DNA from: an uncultured Flavobacteriaceae bacterium
GTDB taxonomy: Bacteria > Bacteroidota > Bacteroidia > Flavobacteriales > Flavobacteriaceae
Direction of reading: 5' to 3'
NCBI GenBank assembly: GCA_934675205.1
Contig: CAKUPQ010000002.1
Span: 372,001-436,000, forward strand
Length of the DNA stretch: 64,000 bases
Numbering within the stretch: the stretch's first letter is position 1; each line of letters opens with the position of its first letter. Below the pieces are notes generated by a model. It saw nothing but the letters and a program-made list of their open reading frames with translations, was not told the origin of the DNA and did not search any database. Made by a program: the position numbers and the translations under genes. Shown piece after piece: positions 7,447 to 15,918 of the stretch.

Positions 7447-7986
7447 ATGCAAAAAGAAATTGTTCTTCTTATCGGAGGTCCCGGAACGGGAAAATCAACA
7501 CTTATAGATGTTTTGTCTAAAAGGGGATATGTATGTTATCCTGAAATTTCGAGGCAGGTAATTCTTGAGGCACAACAACAAGGAATTGACCAACTGTTCT
7601 TGGAACAACCCATTTTGTTCAGCCAAAAACTTTTGGAGGGAAGAATAAAACAACACCAAAATGCTCTTCAGGAACAAGAAAGCATTGTTTTTATTGACAG
7701 GGGAATTCCCGATGTTTTGGCTTATCTGCATTATATTGGAGATACAAATTATCCAGATGTATTTGATTCAGCTGTTAAAGAGCATCAATATACCAAACTT
7801 TTTGTCCTTCCTATTTGGGAAGAAATTTATAATTCGGACAACGAGAGATACGAAAATTTGGAACAGGCAAAGCGGATTCAGGAGTATTTAATCCGGACTT
7901 ATGAAGATTTGGGGTACGAACTTATCGAGGTTCCGAAAGACACTCCACAAAAAAGAGCAGATTTTGTTTTAAGTTTTTTTAGCTGA
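7447..7986 (+). CDS. AAA-type P-loop ATPase/kinase-like protein (AAA_28 family)
   Basis: 179 residues with Walker A GGPGTGKST (9-17) and a likely Walker B-like segment SIVFIDRGIPDVLAY (about 79-93). The rest resembles the small AAA_28 'predicted ATPase' family, some members of which act as kinases of small substrates. No signal peptide; cytoplasmic. The substrate is not known. It is divergent from the DUF493 gene and followed by a small membrane-protein gene that has its own promoter. Confidence 0.8.
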   Translation: MQKEIVLLIGGPGTGKSTLIDVLSKRGYVCYPEISRQVILEAQQQGIDQLFLEQPILFSQKLLEGRIKQHQNALQEQESIVFIDRGIPDVLAYLHYIGDTNYPDVFDSAVKEHQYTKLFVLPIWEEIYNSDNERYENLEQAKRIQEYLIRTYEDLGYELIEVPKDTPQKRADFVLSFFS

Positions 7987-8002
7987 CAAAATTTTTTTTC
8001 AT

Positions 8003-8010
8003 TATATTTG
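8003..8010 (+). promoter_or_regulatory. -7 promoter element of the 65-residue membrane protein
   Basis: TATATTTG, 17 bases before the ATG at 8028, just after the stop of the upstream ATPase gene. Confidence 0.65.
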
Positions 8011-8027
8011 TAGAAATTGAATGACTT

Positions 8028-8225
8028 ATGAAATATTACAAATACTTTTATTGGGCTTATCTTATTTTAGGATTGCTTTTTATTTATGACGGATACGAAA
8101 AATTAAACGGAGAAGAAGGGAATCCGTACATTAGCTTTGCTATTGCAGGATTGGCAATATTTATGTTTTTCTTCCGAAGAAATTTTGCCAAAAAAATGGA
8201 AGACAGAACGAGAAACAGAAATTAA
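8028..8225 (+). CDS. Small two-helix membrane protein, unknown function
   Basis: 65 residues. Two hydrophobic segments (about 6-21 and 34-49) flank a short charged loop (DGYEKLNGEEGNP), and the tail is strongly basic (RRNFAKKMEDRTRNRN). Predicted to be an inner-membrane hairpin with both ends in the cytoplasm. It has its own -7 box and ends on a strong terminator, which supports a real gene. I do not recognise the family. Confidence 0.75.
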   Translation: MKYYKYFYWAYLILGLLFIYDGYEKLNGEEGNPYISFAIAGLAIFMFFFRRNFAKKMEDRTRNRN

Positions 8226-8255
8226 AAAAAATCCGACTCAAAGAGTCGGATTTTT
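8226..8255. terminator. Bidirectional terminator
   Basis: Stem ATCCGACTC/GAGTCGGAT with a three-base loop, A-run before and T-run after. It serves the convergent small membrane protein and acyl-CoA dehydrogenase genes. Confidence 0.9.
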
Positions 8256-8260
8256 CAGTT

Positions 8261-9403
8261 TTATTTTTTAGAAATCCCCCTCGAAATTACGATTCTTTGA
8301 ATTTCGGAAGTTCCCTCATAGATTTGAGTAATTTTCGCATCTCTCATCATACGTTCCACGTGATATTCTCTTACATATCCGTTTCCTCCGTGAATCTGAA
8401 CAGCCTCTGTTGTTACTTCCATTGCTGTTGTAGAAGCATATAATTTTGCCATTGCTCCCGAGATTGAAATATCTTTTCCTTCGTCTTTTTCAGAAGCAGC
8501 CTTAAAGCAAAGCATACGTGCAGCTGTGATATGCGTAGCCATATCAGCCAATTTGAAAGCAATTGCTTGATGTTGGATAATTTCTTTTCCGAAAGCCTTA
8601 CGTTCCTGTGCATATTTAAGAGCAAGTTCGTAAGCTCCCTGTGCAATTCCAAGAGCTTGAGAAGCGATTCCGATACGTCCTCCATTTAGTACAGCCATTG
8701 CAAAGTTGAATCCGAAACCGTCTTCTCCGATTCGGTTTTCTTTCGGAACTTTTACATCAGTAAACATCAAAGAATGTGTATCAGAGCCTCTGATTCCCAT
8801 TTTTTGCTCTTTGGGTCCGATTTCAAAACCAGCCCAACCTTTTTCAACGATAAAAGCATTGATTCCTTTATGTCCTTTTTCGGGGTGAGTATGAGCAATT
8901 ACAATATAAGTTGAGGCAGTTCCTCCGTTGGTAATCCAGTTTTTTGTCCCGTTCAACAGGTAGTAATCTCCCATATCTTTGGCAGTGGTTTTTTGAGAAG
9001 TAGCATCACTTCCTGCCTCGGGTTCTGACAAACAGAAAGCTCCGATAACCTGACCTGAAGCCAACGGAACCAAATATTTTTGTTTTTGCTCTTCGCTACA
9101 GTATTTTTCCATTCCTGCACAAACAAGCGAGTTGTTTACAGACATAACCACAGCAGCAGAAGCATCTACTTTTGCAATTTCTTCCATTGCCAAAACGTAA
9201 GAAACACTATCAAGTCCGCTTCCTCCGTATTTCGGGTCAACCATCATTCCCAAAAATCCGAGTTCTGCCATTTTTTTGACTTGTTCCGTAGGAAATTTGG
9301 AATGTTCATCACGTTCGATAACTCCGGGTAGCAACTCCTGTTGTGCAAAATCACGAGCAGCTTGTTGGATCATTTGCTGTTCTTCTGTAAGATTGAAATT
9401 CAT
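8261..9403 (-). CDS. Acyl-CoA dehydrogenase, short-chain/butyryl-CoA type
   Basis: FAD enzyme that introduces the alpha-beta double bond into acyl-CoA, passing electrons to ETF. 380 residues, the usual length. Signature 1 is at FCLSEPEAGSDA (about 123-134), a flavin-binding WITNGG segment at 156-161, and signature 2 spans the QIHGGNGY to EYHVERMMRDAKI region. The catalytic base is E363 in QIYEGTSEIQ, the position used in short-chain and butyryl-CoA dehydrogenases. Monocistronic with its own -7 box at 9470-9477. Substrate chain length is inferred from similarity only. Confidence 0.95.
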   Translation of the reverse strand: MNFNLTEEQQMIQQAARDFAQQELLPGVIERDEHSKFPTEQVKKMAELGFLGMMVDPKYGGSGLDSVSYVLAMEEIAKVDASAAVVMSVNNSLVCAGMEKYCSEEQKQKYLVPLASGQVIGAFCLSEPEAGSDATSQKTTAKDMGDYYLLNGTKNWITNGGTASTYIVIAHTHPEKGHKGINAFIVEKGWAGFEIGPKEQKMGIRGSDTHSLMFTDVKVPKENRIGEDGFGFNFAMAVLNGGRIGIASQALGIAQGAYELALKYAQERKAFGKEIIQHQAIAFKLADMATHITAARMLCFKAASEKDEGKDISISGAMAKLYASTTAMEVTTEAVQIHGGNGYVREYHVERMMRDAKITQIYEGTSEIQRIVISRGISKK

Positions 9404-9411
9404 AGTTTTTA

Positions 9412-9446
9412 GCTTTAAGCCATAAGCTATATGCTTTAGGCAAGGT
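9412..9446. repeat. Heptanucleotide array upstream of acyl-CoA dehydrogenase
   Basis: Four to five 7-bp units beginning GCT/GCC (GCTTTAA, GCCATAA, then GCTATAT, GCTTTAG). It would be in the 5' leader of the acyl-CoA dehydrogenase transcript. The word resembles the arrays at 9500 and 20637. Confidence 0.8.
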
Positions 9447-9469
9447 TGTTTTTAAAATTTAAGTATTTG

Positions 9470-9477
9470 CAAATATA
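9470..9477 (-). promoter_or_regulatory. -7 promoter element of acyl-CoA dehydrogenase
   Basis: Minus-strand TATATTTG, 66 bases upstream of the start codon. Confidence 0.65.
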
Positions 9478-9499
9478 TTAAAAAATGTTTTTATTTTTA

Positions 9500-9534
9500 G
9501 CTTATAGCTTACAGCCTATTGCTTATAGCTATTT
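9500..9534. repeat. Heptanucleotide array at the 3' end of rseP
   Basis: Five 7-bp units (GCTTATA, GCTTACA, GCCTATT and so on). The last unit overlaps the stop and final codons of rseP, so the array abuts coding sequence. Confidence 0.8.
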
Positions 9535-10869
9535 AAAAGCTCTGAAAATATCGTTTCCATTGGCAAATAGGAGTAGAGCTATCAGAATAAAGAATCCGGC
9601 TATTTGGGCTTTTTCCATAAATTTTTCGCTTGGCTTTCTTTTGGTAATCATTTCGTAAAGCAAAAACATTACGTGTCCTCCGTCAAGTGCAGGAATCGGT
9701 AAAAGATTCATTATTCCGAGCATAATTGATAGAATAGCTGTAATATCCCAAAAGATTTCCCAAACCCAAATATTCGGAAAAATATTATAAATTCCAAAAA
9801 AACCACTTAGACCTTTGTAGGCTTCTGTTTTTGGATTTACAATTTTTTTCAGTTGATTCCAATAACTGCTTATTTCATTGAAACCTTTATTAATTCCCAC
9901 AGGAATTGATTCTCCAAAAGAATATTTATTTCTATCGACTTTATATAAACCAAGTTTTTCGATGTTTGAAGCAGGAAGTAATGAGGCATAGCCTATCCCG
10001 AGTTTACCCTCATTATTTATATGAAGTTCGATTGTTTCTTCTTTTTCTTTGCGTAAAACTTTTGCTGTTACGGTTTGTTCTTTATAGTTTTCGACAATTC
10101 CCAAAAGTTGGTCAGCGTAAGTTATTTTTTGATTATCAAATTCAGTAATAATATCGTTAGGTTGAACTGTTTTTGCATTTGTAGATTCTTCCAAAACTCC
10201 TGTAACAACAAAAGGAACTCTCATTGTAACATTGAGCATTCTATCTCCATCAACGATTTTACCAATAAAGTTTACAGGAGGAGTTATTGTCTTTTCTTCT
10301 CCGTTTCTTTCAACTACAATTTGGTTACCTAAAGTTACTTTTTTGTTTAGTTCATAAGCACTTTTAATTTCTTTGCCATTAACCGAGATAATTTTATCTC
10401 CATTTTTAAGTCCTGCTTCTTCCAAAATCGGATTAGTAACCCAAACACCATCTCTTAATTCGGAATTTTTAATATCCAATTCTCCGTAATACCAAACTAC
10501 TCCGATATAAATAATAAAAGCTAAAATAAAGTTTACGATTACTCCCCCAAGCATAATAATCAATCTTTGCCAAGCCGTTTTAGAACGGAATTCCCAAGGT
10601 TGAGGTTCTTGTTTCATTTGCTCGGTATCCATACTTTCGTCTATCATTCCTGCAATTTTTACGTATCCTCCAAGAGGCAACCAACCGATTCCGTAAACGG
10701 TTTCTCCGATTTTCTTTTTGAATAGTGAAAATTTGACGTCAAAAAACAAATAAAATTTTTCGACTCTGGTTTTGAATAATTTGGCAGGAATAAAATGTCC
10801 TAATTCGTGAAGAACAATAAGCAATGATAAACTCAATAAAAATTGAGAGAGTTTTATTACGATTTCCAT
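9529..10869 (-). CDS. rseP: Site-2 intramembrane zinc protease RseP
   Basis: Inner-membrane metalloprotease that cleaves anti-sigma factors or leftover signal peptides within the membrane. 446 residues. HELGH (21-25) in the first transmembrane helix gives two zinc ligands and the catalytic Glu; the third ligand motif is in NLLPIPALDGGH near the C-terminus. A PDZ region lies between, from about 140 (ILEEAGLKNGDKIISVNG), with a second divergent PDZ-like stretch after it. Several transmembrane helices are visible, including VIVNFILAFIIYIGVVWYY. It has its own -7 box at 10895-10902. Confidence 0.95.
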   Translation of the reverse strand: MEIVIKLSQFLLSLSLLIVLHELGHFIPAKLFKTRVEKFYLFFDVKFSLFKKKIGETVYGIGWLPLGGYVKIAGMIDESMDTEQMKQEPQPWEFRSKTAWQRLIIMLGGVIVNFILAFIIYIGVVWYYGELDIKNSELRDGVWVTNPILEEAGLKNGDKIISVNGKEIKSAYELNKKVTLGNQIVVERNGEEKTITPPVNFIGKIVDGDRMLNVTMRVPFVVTGVLEESTNAKTVQPNDIITEFDNQKITYADQLLGIVENYKEQTVTAKVLRKEKEETIELHINNEGKLGIGYASLLPASNIEKLGLYKVDRNKYSFGESIPVGINKGFNEISSYWNQLKKIVNPKTEAYKGLSGFFGIYNIFPNIWVWEIFWDITAILSIMLGIMNLLPIPALDGGHVMFLLYEMITKRKPSEKFMEKAQIAGFFILIALLLFANGNDIFRAFK

Positions 10870-10894
10870 TTAATACGTATGATTTAATAAGTTG

Positions 10895-10902
10895 CAAATG
10901 TA
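10895..10902 (-). promoter_or_regulatory. -7 promoter element of rseP
   Basis: Minus-strand TACATTTG, 25 bases upstream of the rseP start codon. Confidence 0.65.
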
Positions 10903-10954
10903 GTTTTTTTAGAGAACAGAAAAAAGAGGAAAGATGTAAATTGTACAGAGCTAT

Positions 10955-11033
10955 GTCATTGCGAGGAATGTAGCGTAGCGAAATGACGTGGCAATCTCAT
11001 TATTATTGAGATTGCTTCGTTCCTCGCAATGAC
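10955..11033. repeat. Long quasi-palindromic interspersed repeat, copy 1
   Basis: 79 bp bounded by GTCATTGCGAGGAA and TTCCTCGCAATGAC. The left arm carries GTGGCAATCT before the loop, and the right arm starts AGATTGCTTCG. Related to the elements at 15812-15882 and 32226-32319. It lies between rseP and the T9SS cargo gene. Confidence 0.9.
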
Positions 11034-11039
11034 AAAAAC

Positions 11040-11071
11040 AAAAAAGCACCAACTTTCGTTGATGCTTTTTT
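11040..11071 (-). terminator. Terminator of the small T9SS cargo gene
   Basis: A-run, stem GCAcCAAC/GTTGaTGC with one mismatch, TTTC loop, T-run. It is placed just downstream of the gene ending at 11092. Confidence 0.75.
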
Positions 11072-11091
11072 AATTATTTTTTAAGTAAGAA

Positions 11092-11883
11092 TTACTTTAC
11101 TACTAATTTTCTTGTAGCAGTTTTTCCTTCTTCTGTTACTTTTACGATATAAACACCTGCAGTAAGGTTAGCGATGTTTACAACTCCGTTTACAGTAGTA
11201 GCGTTGATAACTTGTTTTCCAAGTACGTCAAATACAACAACTGATTTTTCAACAGAGTTGTGAGAAGTTATATACAAAGTGTTTCCTGTTGCAGGGTTCG
11301 GATAAACTGAAAGTCCTGCAATATTGTTGTTTTTTACTGATGAAGTTCCATCGCTTAGAACCACATTGTCAATATATAAATCACTACTATTGCTATAATT
11401 TCTAAAAGAAGCTCTTAAAATAGTAGCACCTGCAGGAGCAGTAGAAGTAACTGTTAATTGTGTCCAGTCTTCAGAAGGTGTTTCTATGTAATCAGAAGGC
11501 TGGAAAGGGTCATCAGAAACACTTATAGCTCCATTAGCATCTCTCCATTGTCCCCAAAATCTGAATCTTGCACTGTCATCACCTGTTTTATACCAGTAAG
11601 TTACAGTATATTCTGTACCAGCTTCTACTTCAATATCAGCTAAACCAACTTGGTTGTTACCTGATGATGGAACAGTCACTTTTACAGAAATATCTCCGTC
11701 TTGTGCGTTTCCTTCAATTCTTTCGATTACCCCGTCTGCTAATAAACCAGCATTCATAAACCAACCATCTGCTTGTACAGAACCGTCAGTCCAAGTTTCA
11801 AGGCTACCATTTGTGTTTAATGGAGTTTGTGCGAAAGCAAAAACTCCAAATAAAGCAATCGCTAAAGTGTAAATTTTTTTCAT
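11092..11883 (-). CDS. Secreted T9SS cargo with carbohydrate-binding-like domain and type-A sorting domain
   Basis: 263 residues, predicted to be exported by Sec and then by the type IX system. Signal peptide MKKIYTLAIALFGVFAFAQ (cleavage after AFAQ). The middle (about 25-180) is a beta-sandwich resembling carbohydrate-binding/jelly-roll modules (YTVTYWYKTGDDSARFRFWG, then LRASFRNYSNSSDLYIDNV). The last 75 residues form a Por-type C-terminal sorting domain with SVYPNPATGNTLYI, VFDVLGKQV and ending TRKLVVK. No catalytic motif is seen. The ligand is unknown. Monocistronic, with a -7 box and a terminator. Confidence 0.9.
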   Translation of the reverse strand: MKKIYTLAIALFGVFAFAQTPLNTNGSLETWTDGSVQADGWFMNAGLLADGVIERIEGNAQDGDISVKVTVPSSGNNQVGLADIEVEAGTEYTVTYWYKTGDDSARFRFWGQWRDANGAISVSDDPFQPSDYIETPSEDWTQLTVTSTAPAGATILRASFRNYSNSSDLYIDNVVLSDGTSSVKNNNIAGLSVYPNPATGNTLYITSHNSVEKSVVVFDVLGKQVINATTVNGVVNIANLTAGVYIVKVTEEGKTATRKLVVK

Positions 11884-11909
11884 AGTTTTTATGTTTTATT
11901 TTTATAGGG

Positions 11910-11917
11910 CAAAGATA
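11910..11917 (-). promoter_or_regulatory. -7 promoter element of the small T9SS cargo gene
   Basis: Minus-strand TATCTTTG, 26 bases upstream of the start codon. Confidence 0.65.
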
Positions 11918-11978
11918 CAAAAAAAATGGTTTAAAAAAATGGTTGTTGATAAAAATAACAGTTTGTTAATATTGATTT

Positions 11979-12590
11979 CTACGGAATCAACTCTTTAAAA
12001 CTTTCATTATCAACGGTATTTCCGTTGTAGATGATTGTCCAACCCATAGAATCAGCCGTAAAAAGCAGATTGGAAAGTTCGGTTATCAGTCTGTTTTGAG
12101 CATTGGAAACCAAAGAAGATTTTTCTATTTTCTTATGTAAATCTTCTTTTACAGACTTACTTATTGTATTGTAATCTTCTCCCGAAAAAGCATTTAAAGT
12201 GCTTTGATTTATATCATAAAACTGAATATCAGGAACAATATCAATCTGTGGTTTTGGGATATAAAGAATAGTTATTGTTCTGTTTTTCTCGTCAATTTCG
12301 TATTTCATTTGTTTTAAATCATACGAAATCAAGGTTTTAGCGTTTATAACCACCAAAGCCTTTTTTTCAAACGAAAGATAATCGGTAAAATAGCTTTTTT
12401 TGTCTTTATAGGTTACCACTTCTGCAAAATGTCCTTCGGTTACAATCAGTTTGCTTACGTTGTCAATCTGTTTTTGGATAAGCTCCGAGTTGTATTGCAG
12501 CATCGTTGTTTCGCTTTTGTCCTTTCCGAAAAAAGTAAAAAGAAAATATCCGATAAGGAAAATAATTAGTACGTACCCAAGTTTTTTCAT
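11979..12590 (-). CDS. DUF4230 domain protein, membrane-anchored
   Basis: 203 residues. An N-terminal hydrophobic helix (about 4-22, LGYVLIIFLIGYFLFTFF) would anchor the protein in the inner membrane with the rest outside the cytoplasm. The soluble part matches the DUF4230 family, recognisable from TEGHFAEVVTYKD and the mixed strand pattern. Function is unknown in this family. It has its own promoter and an adjoining three-unit 7-bp array. Confidence 0.85.
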   Translation of the reverse strand: MKKLGYVLIIFLIGYFLFTFFGKDKSETTMLQYNSELIQKQIDNVSKLIVTEGHFAEVVTYKDKKSYFTDYLSFEKKALVVINAKTLISYDLKQMKYEIDEKNRTITILYIPKPQIDIVPDIQFYDINQSTLNAFSGEDYNTISKSVKEDLHKKIEKSSLVSNAQNRLITELSNLLFTADSMGWTIIYNGNTVDNESFKELIP

Positions 12591-12592
12591 TG

Positions 12593-12613
12593 GTTAATGG
12601 TTAATGGTTGGTA
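12593..12613. repeat. Three-unit heptanucleotide array
   Basis: GTTAATG twice and then GTTGGTA, immediately upstream of the DUF4230 gene and next to its -7 box. Confidence 0.7.
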
Positions 12614-12621
12614 CAAAAATA
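12614..12621 (-). promoter_or_regulatory. -7 promoter element of the DUF4230 gene
   Basis: Minus-strand TATTTTTG, 23 bases before the start codon; it abuts the 7-bp array. Confidence 0.55.
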
Positions 12622-12647
12622 AGAATAATTAATGTATGAGTTTGAGA

Positions 12648-12682
12648 TTCCATAATTCATAACTCATAATTCATAATTCCCA
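12648..12682. repeat. Heptanucleotide array between DUF4230 and the TPR gene
   Basis: From 12655 three units in 7-bp register (ATTCATA, ACTCATA, ATTCATA) and a fourth degenerate unit, preceded by a related 8-bp unit. Confidence 0.75.
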
Positions 12683-12743
12683 AATGTTAATATGTTTGTA
12701 AATAAAATACGAAAAACAGCTTTCTTCCGTTTGATATATGACT

Positions 12744-12751
12744 TAATTTTG
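12744..12751 (+). promoter_or_regulatory. -7 promoter element of the TPR/barrel pair
   Basis: TAATTTTG, 28 bases before the ATG at 12780. Confidence 0.6.
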
Positions 12752-12779
12752 AGAATTAAAACACAAGAATTATAATAGT

Positions 12780-15700
12780 ATGAATATCAAAAAAATAAAG
12801 GTTGCATTTTTGATGACATTTATCGGATTTGCCTCTTTACAAGCCCAGGAATCTTCGATTTACACGAGTGAAACATCGGATTTCAGCAAGGCTGTAATGC
12901 TTTATAAAGAGAAGAATTATCAGGCTTCTCAAATATTGTTCGAGAAAGTAAAGCAAAACACAAACAATGCTGAAATTCAGTCGGATTGTGCCTATTACAT
13001 TGCGAATTGTGCTATCCGTTTAGACCAGGCAGGAGCAGATTCGTTAATGGAGAACTTTGTAGAGGATTATCCGACAAGCACCAAGCAAAACAATGCTTTC
13101 CGTGAAGTGGGAGAGTATTATTTTGAGCAGGGAGCTTATACGGAATCACTCGCTTGGTACGAAAGAGTGGACGAAAATAATTTAAGTCAGGAGGATAATG
13201 AAAAGTATAACTTCCAAAAAGGTTATGCACTTTTTCATTCCAAAGACAAAAAACAGGCAGAAAAATACTTGTCAAAAGTTACTAATTCCAAAAAATACGG
13301 AGCTCAAGCGAAATATTATTTAGGATATTTAGCTTATGAGGGAGATGACTACAAGGAGGCAACCAAATATTTTGATGCAGTTTCAGAGCAGGAGGAATAC
13401 AAAGACAAGCTCTCATATTTTCAGGCTGATATGAATTTTAAATCGGGAAATTTCCAAAAAGCGATTGACGAGGGAAAATCCCAATTATCAAAATCGAATG
13501 CACAGGAAAAATCCGAGTTGAACAAAATCATCGGAGAAAGTTACTTCAATTTAGGACAATATAAGGAGGCAATTCCGTACCTTACCGAATACAAAGGCAA
13601 AAAAGGAAAGTGGAACAATACCGATTTTTATCAGTTAGGATATGCGTATTACAAGCAGGGAGATTACCAAAACGCTATTTCACAGTTCAATAAAATCATT
13701 GACGGAAAGGATTTTGTGGCTCAAAATGCGTATTACCATTTAGGGGAAAGTTACCTGAAAACCGATAAAAAACAACAAGCTCTGAATGCGTTCAAAAATG
13801 CTTCGGAAATGAATTTTGATGTCAAAATTCAGGAAGATGCTCATTTGAACTATGCCAAATTGAGCTACGAAATCGGGAATAATTACCAAAGTATTCCGAG
13901 TATTTTGGCAGGATTCATGGAAAAATATCCGAATAATCCGAACAAACAGGAAATCGAAAACCTGCTTGTCAATTCGTATATTACCTCAAAAAACTACAAA
14001 GAGGCACTGACTTTGTTGGAAAAAAACAAGAATTATTCCAACAGGGAGGCTTATCAGAAAGTAACTTTTTACAGAGGATTGGAACTTTATACAGACGGAA
14101 ATTATTCGGAGGCATTGAGTTTTTTCAAAAAGTCGATTGCAGAACCGAAAGATGCGGAATTCGTAGCTCGTGCTACGTTCTGGAAAGCGGAAACCGAGTT
14201 TGTAACGAGCAATTTTAAAGAAGCTTTGTTGAGTTTTAAGCAGTTTGAATCCAATGTTAATGCCAAAGAAACTCCCGAATACAAAAACCTGAATTATAAT
14301 TTGGGTTATGCATATTTCAAATTGAAAGATTACAGCAAATCGGCAGAATATTTCCAAAAACACATTGATGCTAAAAGCGGAGATACAACCCGTCTGAACG
14401 ATTCGTATTTGCGATTGGCAGACAGCTATTTCGTTTCGGGAAAATATTGGCCTGCAATGGAAAATTACAACAAAGCCATTGATAACAAAGGAGCAGATTT
14501 GGATTATGCTTCGTATCAAAAGGCAATCAGCTACGGGTTTGTTGAGAGAAGTGAAAAGAAAATCGAAGAATTGGTTTCGTTTATTGCTAAATTCCCGAAA
14601 TCGCAATATCACGATGATGCGATGTTTGAGTTGGGTAATTCCTATGTGAATTCCAACAAACCAAACGAAGCAGTTGCTATTTATGACAGATTGGTAAAAG
14701 ATTACCCGACAAGCAGTTATGTTCCGAAGGCGATTTTAAGACAGGGACTTATCCATTATAATGCGACTAAAGATGATTTGGCTTTGACTAAATTCAAAAA
14801 AGTAGCATCAGATTTTCCGAACTCTCCCGAGGCAATCGAGGCTGTAAATACAGCTAAAAATATTTATGTAGATAGCGGAAAAGTTGATGAATATGCCTCT
14901 TGGGTTAAGACATTGAGCTATATCGAGGTGTCTGATGCGGAATTGGACAATGCAACTTATGAATCGGCTGAAAAGCAGTATTTACAGAACAATACCAAAG
15001 GAGCTATTACAGGATTTACGGGTTATTTGAGCAAATTCCCGAAAGGACTACATTCGCTTAAAGCGGAATTTTATTTGGCTGAAATGTATTTTGCGGACAA
15101 TCTTCCGAATATGGCTCAACCGAATTACGAAAAGGTCATTAACCGTTCCCGAAACGAGTTTACGGAACAGGCTTTGGTTCGTTTGTGTGCCATTCACCTG
15201 AAAAAAGAGGATTTCAAAAATGCAATTCCGGTGTTGAAAAGATTGGAAACAGAAGCGGAATTTCCTCAAAATGTAACCTATTCACAGGCTAATCTGATGC
15301 GTTCGTACTACAATATAGAGGATTTTGCCAATACGGTTGTTTATGCGGAAAAAGTTTTGGCAAATGACAAAACGGACAATAAAGTAAAGAGTGATGCACA
15401 GATTATGATTGCCCGTTCTGCCATGAAAACAGGAAATGAGGCAAAAGCAAAAACGGCTTATAAGAATTTGGAGACTATCGCTCAAGGCGAATTGAAAGCG
15501 GAGGCTTTGTATTATGATGCGTATTTCAAAAACAAAGAGGGAAAATTTACCGAATCGAATGCGGTTATTCAGACCTTGACCAAAGATTATTCGGGATATA
15601 AGTATTTCGGAGTGAAAGGTTTGGTGGTAATGGCAAAGAATTTTTATGCGTTGGAGGATAGTTTTCAGGCTACGCATATTTTGGAAAGTGTGATTAAGAA

Positions 15701-15797
15701 TTTTACAGAATTTGATGATGTAATTGCAGAGGCAAAAACCGAACTGAACAAAATCAAATCGGAAGAGGCAAAACGGAATTCTTCGATTGGAGGATAG
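12780..15797 (+). CDS. Large exported TPR-repeat protein
   Basis: 1005 residues. The signal peptide MNIKKIKVAFLMTFIGFASLQAQ places it in the periplasm. The remainder is a solenoid of more than twenty tetratricopeptide-type repeats of about 34-37 residues. Examples are ETSDFSKAVMLYKEKNYQAS, AQAKYYLGYLAYEGDDYKEA and TDFYQLGYAYYKQGDYQNAI. No enzymatic motif is seen, so a scaffold or adaptor role is likely. The next gene, 121 bases downstream across an interspersed repeat, encodes an outer-membrane barrel, which suggests an envelope partnership. The specific function is not recognised. Confidence 0.88.
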   Translation: MNIKKIKVAFLMTFIGFASLQAQESSIYTSETSDFSKAVMLYKEKNYQASQILFEKVKQNTNNAEIQSDCAYYIANCAIRLDQAGADSLMENFVEDYPTSTKQNNAFREVGEYYFEQGAYTESLAWYERVDENNLSQEDNEKYNFQKGYALFHSKDKKQAEKYLSKVTNSKKYGAQAKYYLGYLAYEGDDYKEATKYFDAVSEQEEYKDKLSYFQADMNFKSGNFQKAIDEGKSQLSKSNAQEKSELNKIIGESYFNLGQYKEAIPYLTEYKGKKGKWNNTDFYQLGYAYYKQGDYQNAISQFNKIIDGKDFVAQNAYYHLGESYLKTDKKQQALNAFKNASEMNFDVKIQEDAHLNYAKLSYEIGNNYQSIPSILAGFMEKYPNNPNKQEIENLLVNSYITSKNYKEALTLLEKNKNYSNREAYQKVTFYRGLELYTDGNYSEALSFFKKSIAEPKDAEFVARATFWKAETEFVTSNFKEALLSFKQFESNVNAKETPEYKNLNYNLGYAYFKLKDYSKSAEYFQKHIDAKSGDTTRLNDSYLRLADSYFVSGKYWPAMENYNKAIDNKGADLDYASYQKAISYGFVERSEKKIEELVSFIAKFPKSQYHDDAMFELGNSYVNSNKPNEAVAIYDRLVKDYPTSSYVPKAILRQGLIHYNATKDDLALTKFKKVASDFPNSPEAIEAVNTAKNIYVDSGKVDEYASWVKTLSYIEVSDAELDNATYESAEKQYLQNNTKGAITGFTGYLSKFPKGLHSLKAEFYLAEMYFADNLPNMAQPNYEKVINRSRNEFTEQALVRLCAIHLKKEDFKNAIPVLKRLETEAEFPQNVTYSQANLMRSYYNIEDFANTVVYAEKVLANDKTDNKVKSDAQIMIARSAMKTGNEAKAKTAYKNLETIAQGELKAEALYYDAYFKNKEGKFTESNAVIQTLTKDYSGYKYFGVKGLVVMAKNFYALEDSFQATHILESVIKNFTEFDDVIAEAKTELNKIKSEEAKRNSSIGG

Positions 15798-15811
15798 AGA
15801 ATAGAAGTTTC

Positions 15812-15882
15812 GTCATTACGAGGAGGTACGACGAAGTAATCTATTAGATTGCCACACTCCACTACGTTTCGTTCGCAATGAC
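15812..15882. repeat. Long quasi-palindromic interspersed repeat, copy 2 (inverted)
   Basis: 71 bp between GTCATTACGAGG and GTTCGCAATGAC. It contains AGATTGCCACACT, the reverse complement of the GTGGCAATCT part of copies 1 and 3, so this copy is in the opposite orientation. It separates the TPR and barrel genes. Confidence 0.88.
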
Positions 15883-15887
15883 AAACA

Positions 15888-15908
15888 ACTTTAAACCTTA
15901 AACTTGAA
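15888..15908. repeat. Three-unit heptanucleotide array
   Basis: ACTTTAA, ACCTTAA and ACTTGAA in exact 7-bp register, ending ten bases before the barrel gene start. Confidence 0.7.
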
Positions 15909-15918
15909 ATAAAAAGAA

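Noticed and set aside
10870..11091. A small gene or ncRNA between rseP and the T9SS cargo gene
   Set aside because: The space is taken up by a -7 box, a long interspersed palindrome and a terminator; no coding frame of note.
13986..14612. 208-codon minus-strand open frame inside the TPR gene
   Set aside because: Composition is Phe/Ile/Cys-rich as expected for the antisense of Lys/Glu/Tyr-rich repeats; no motif and no promoter.
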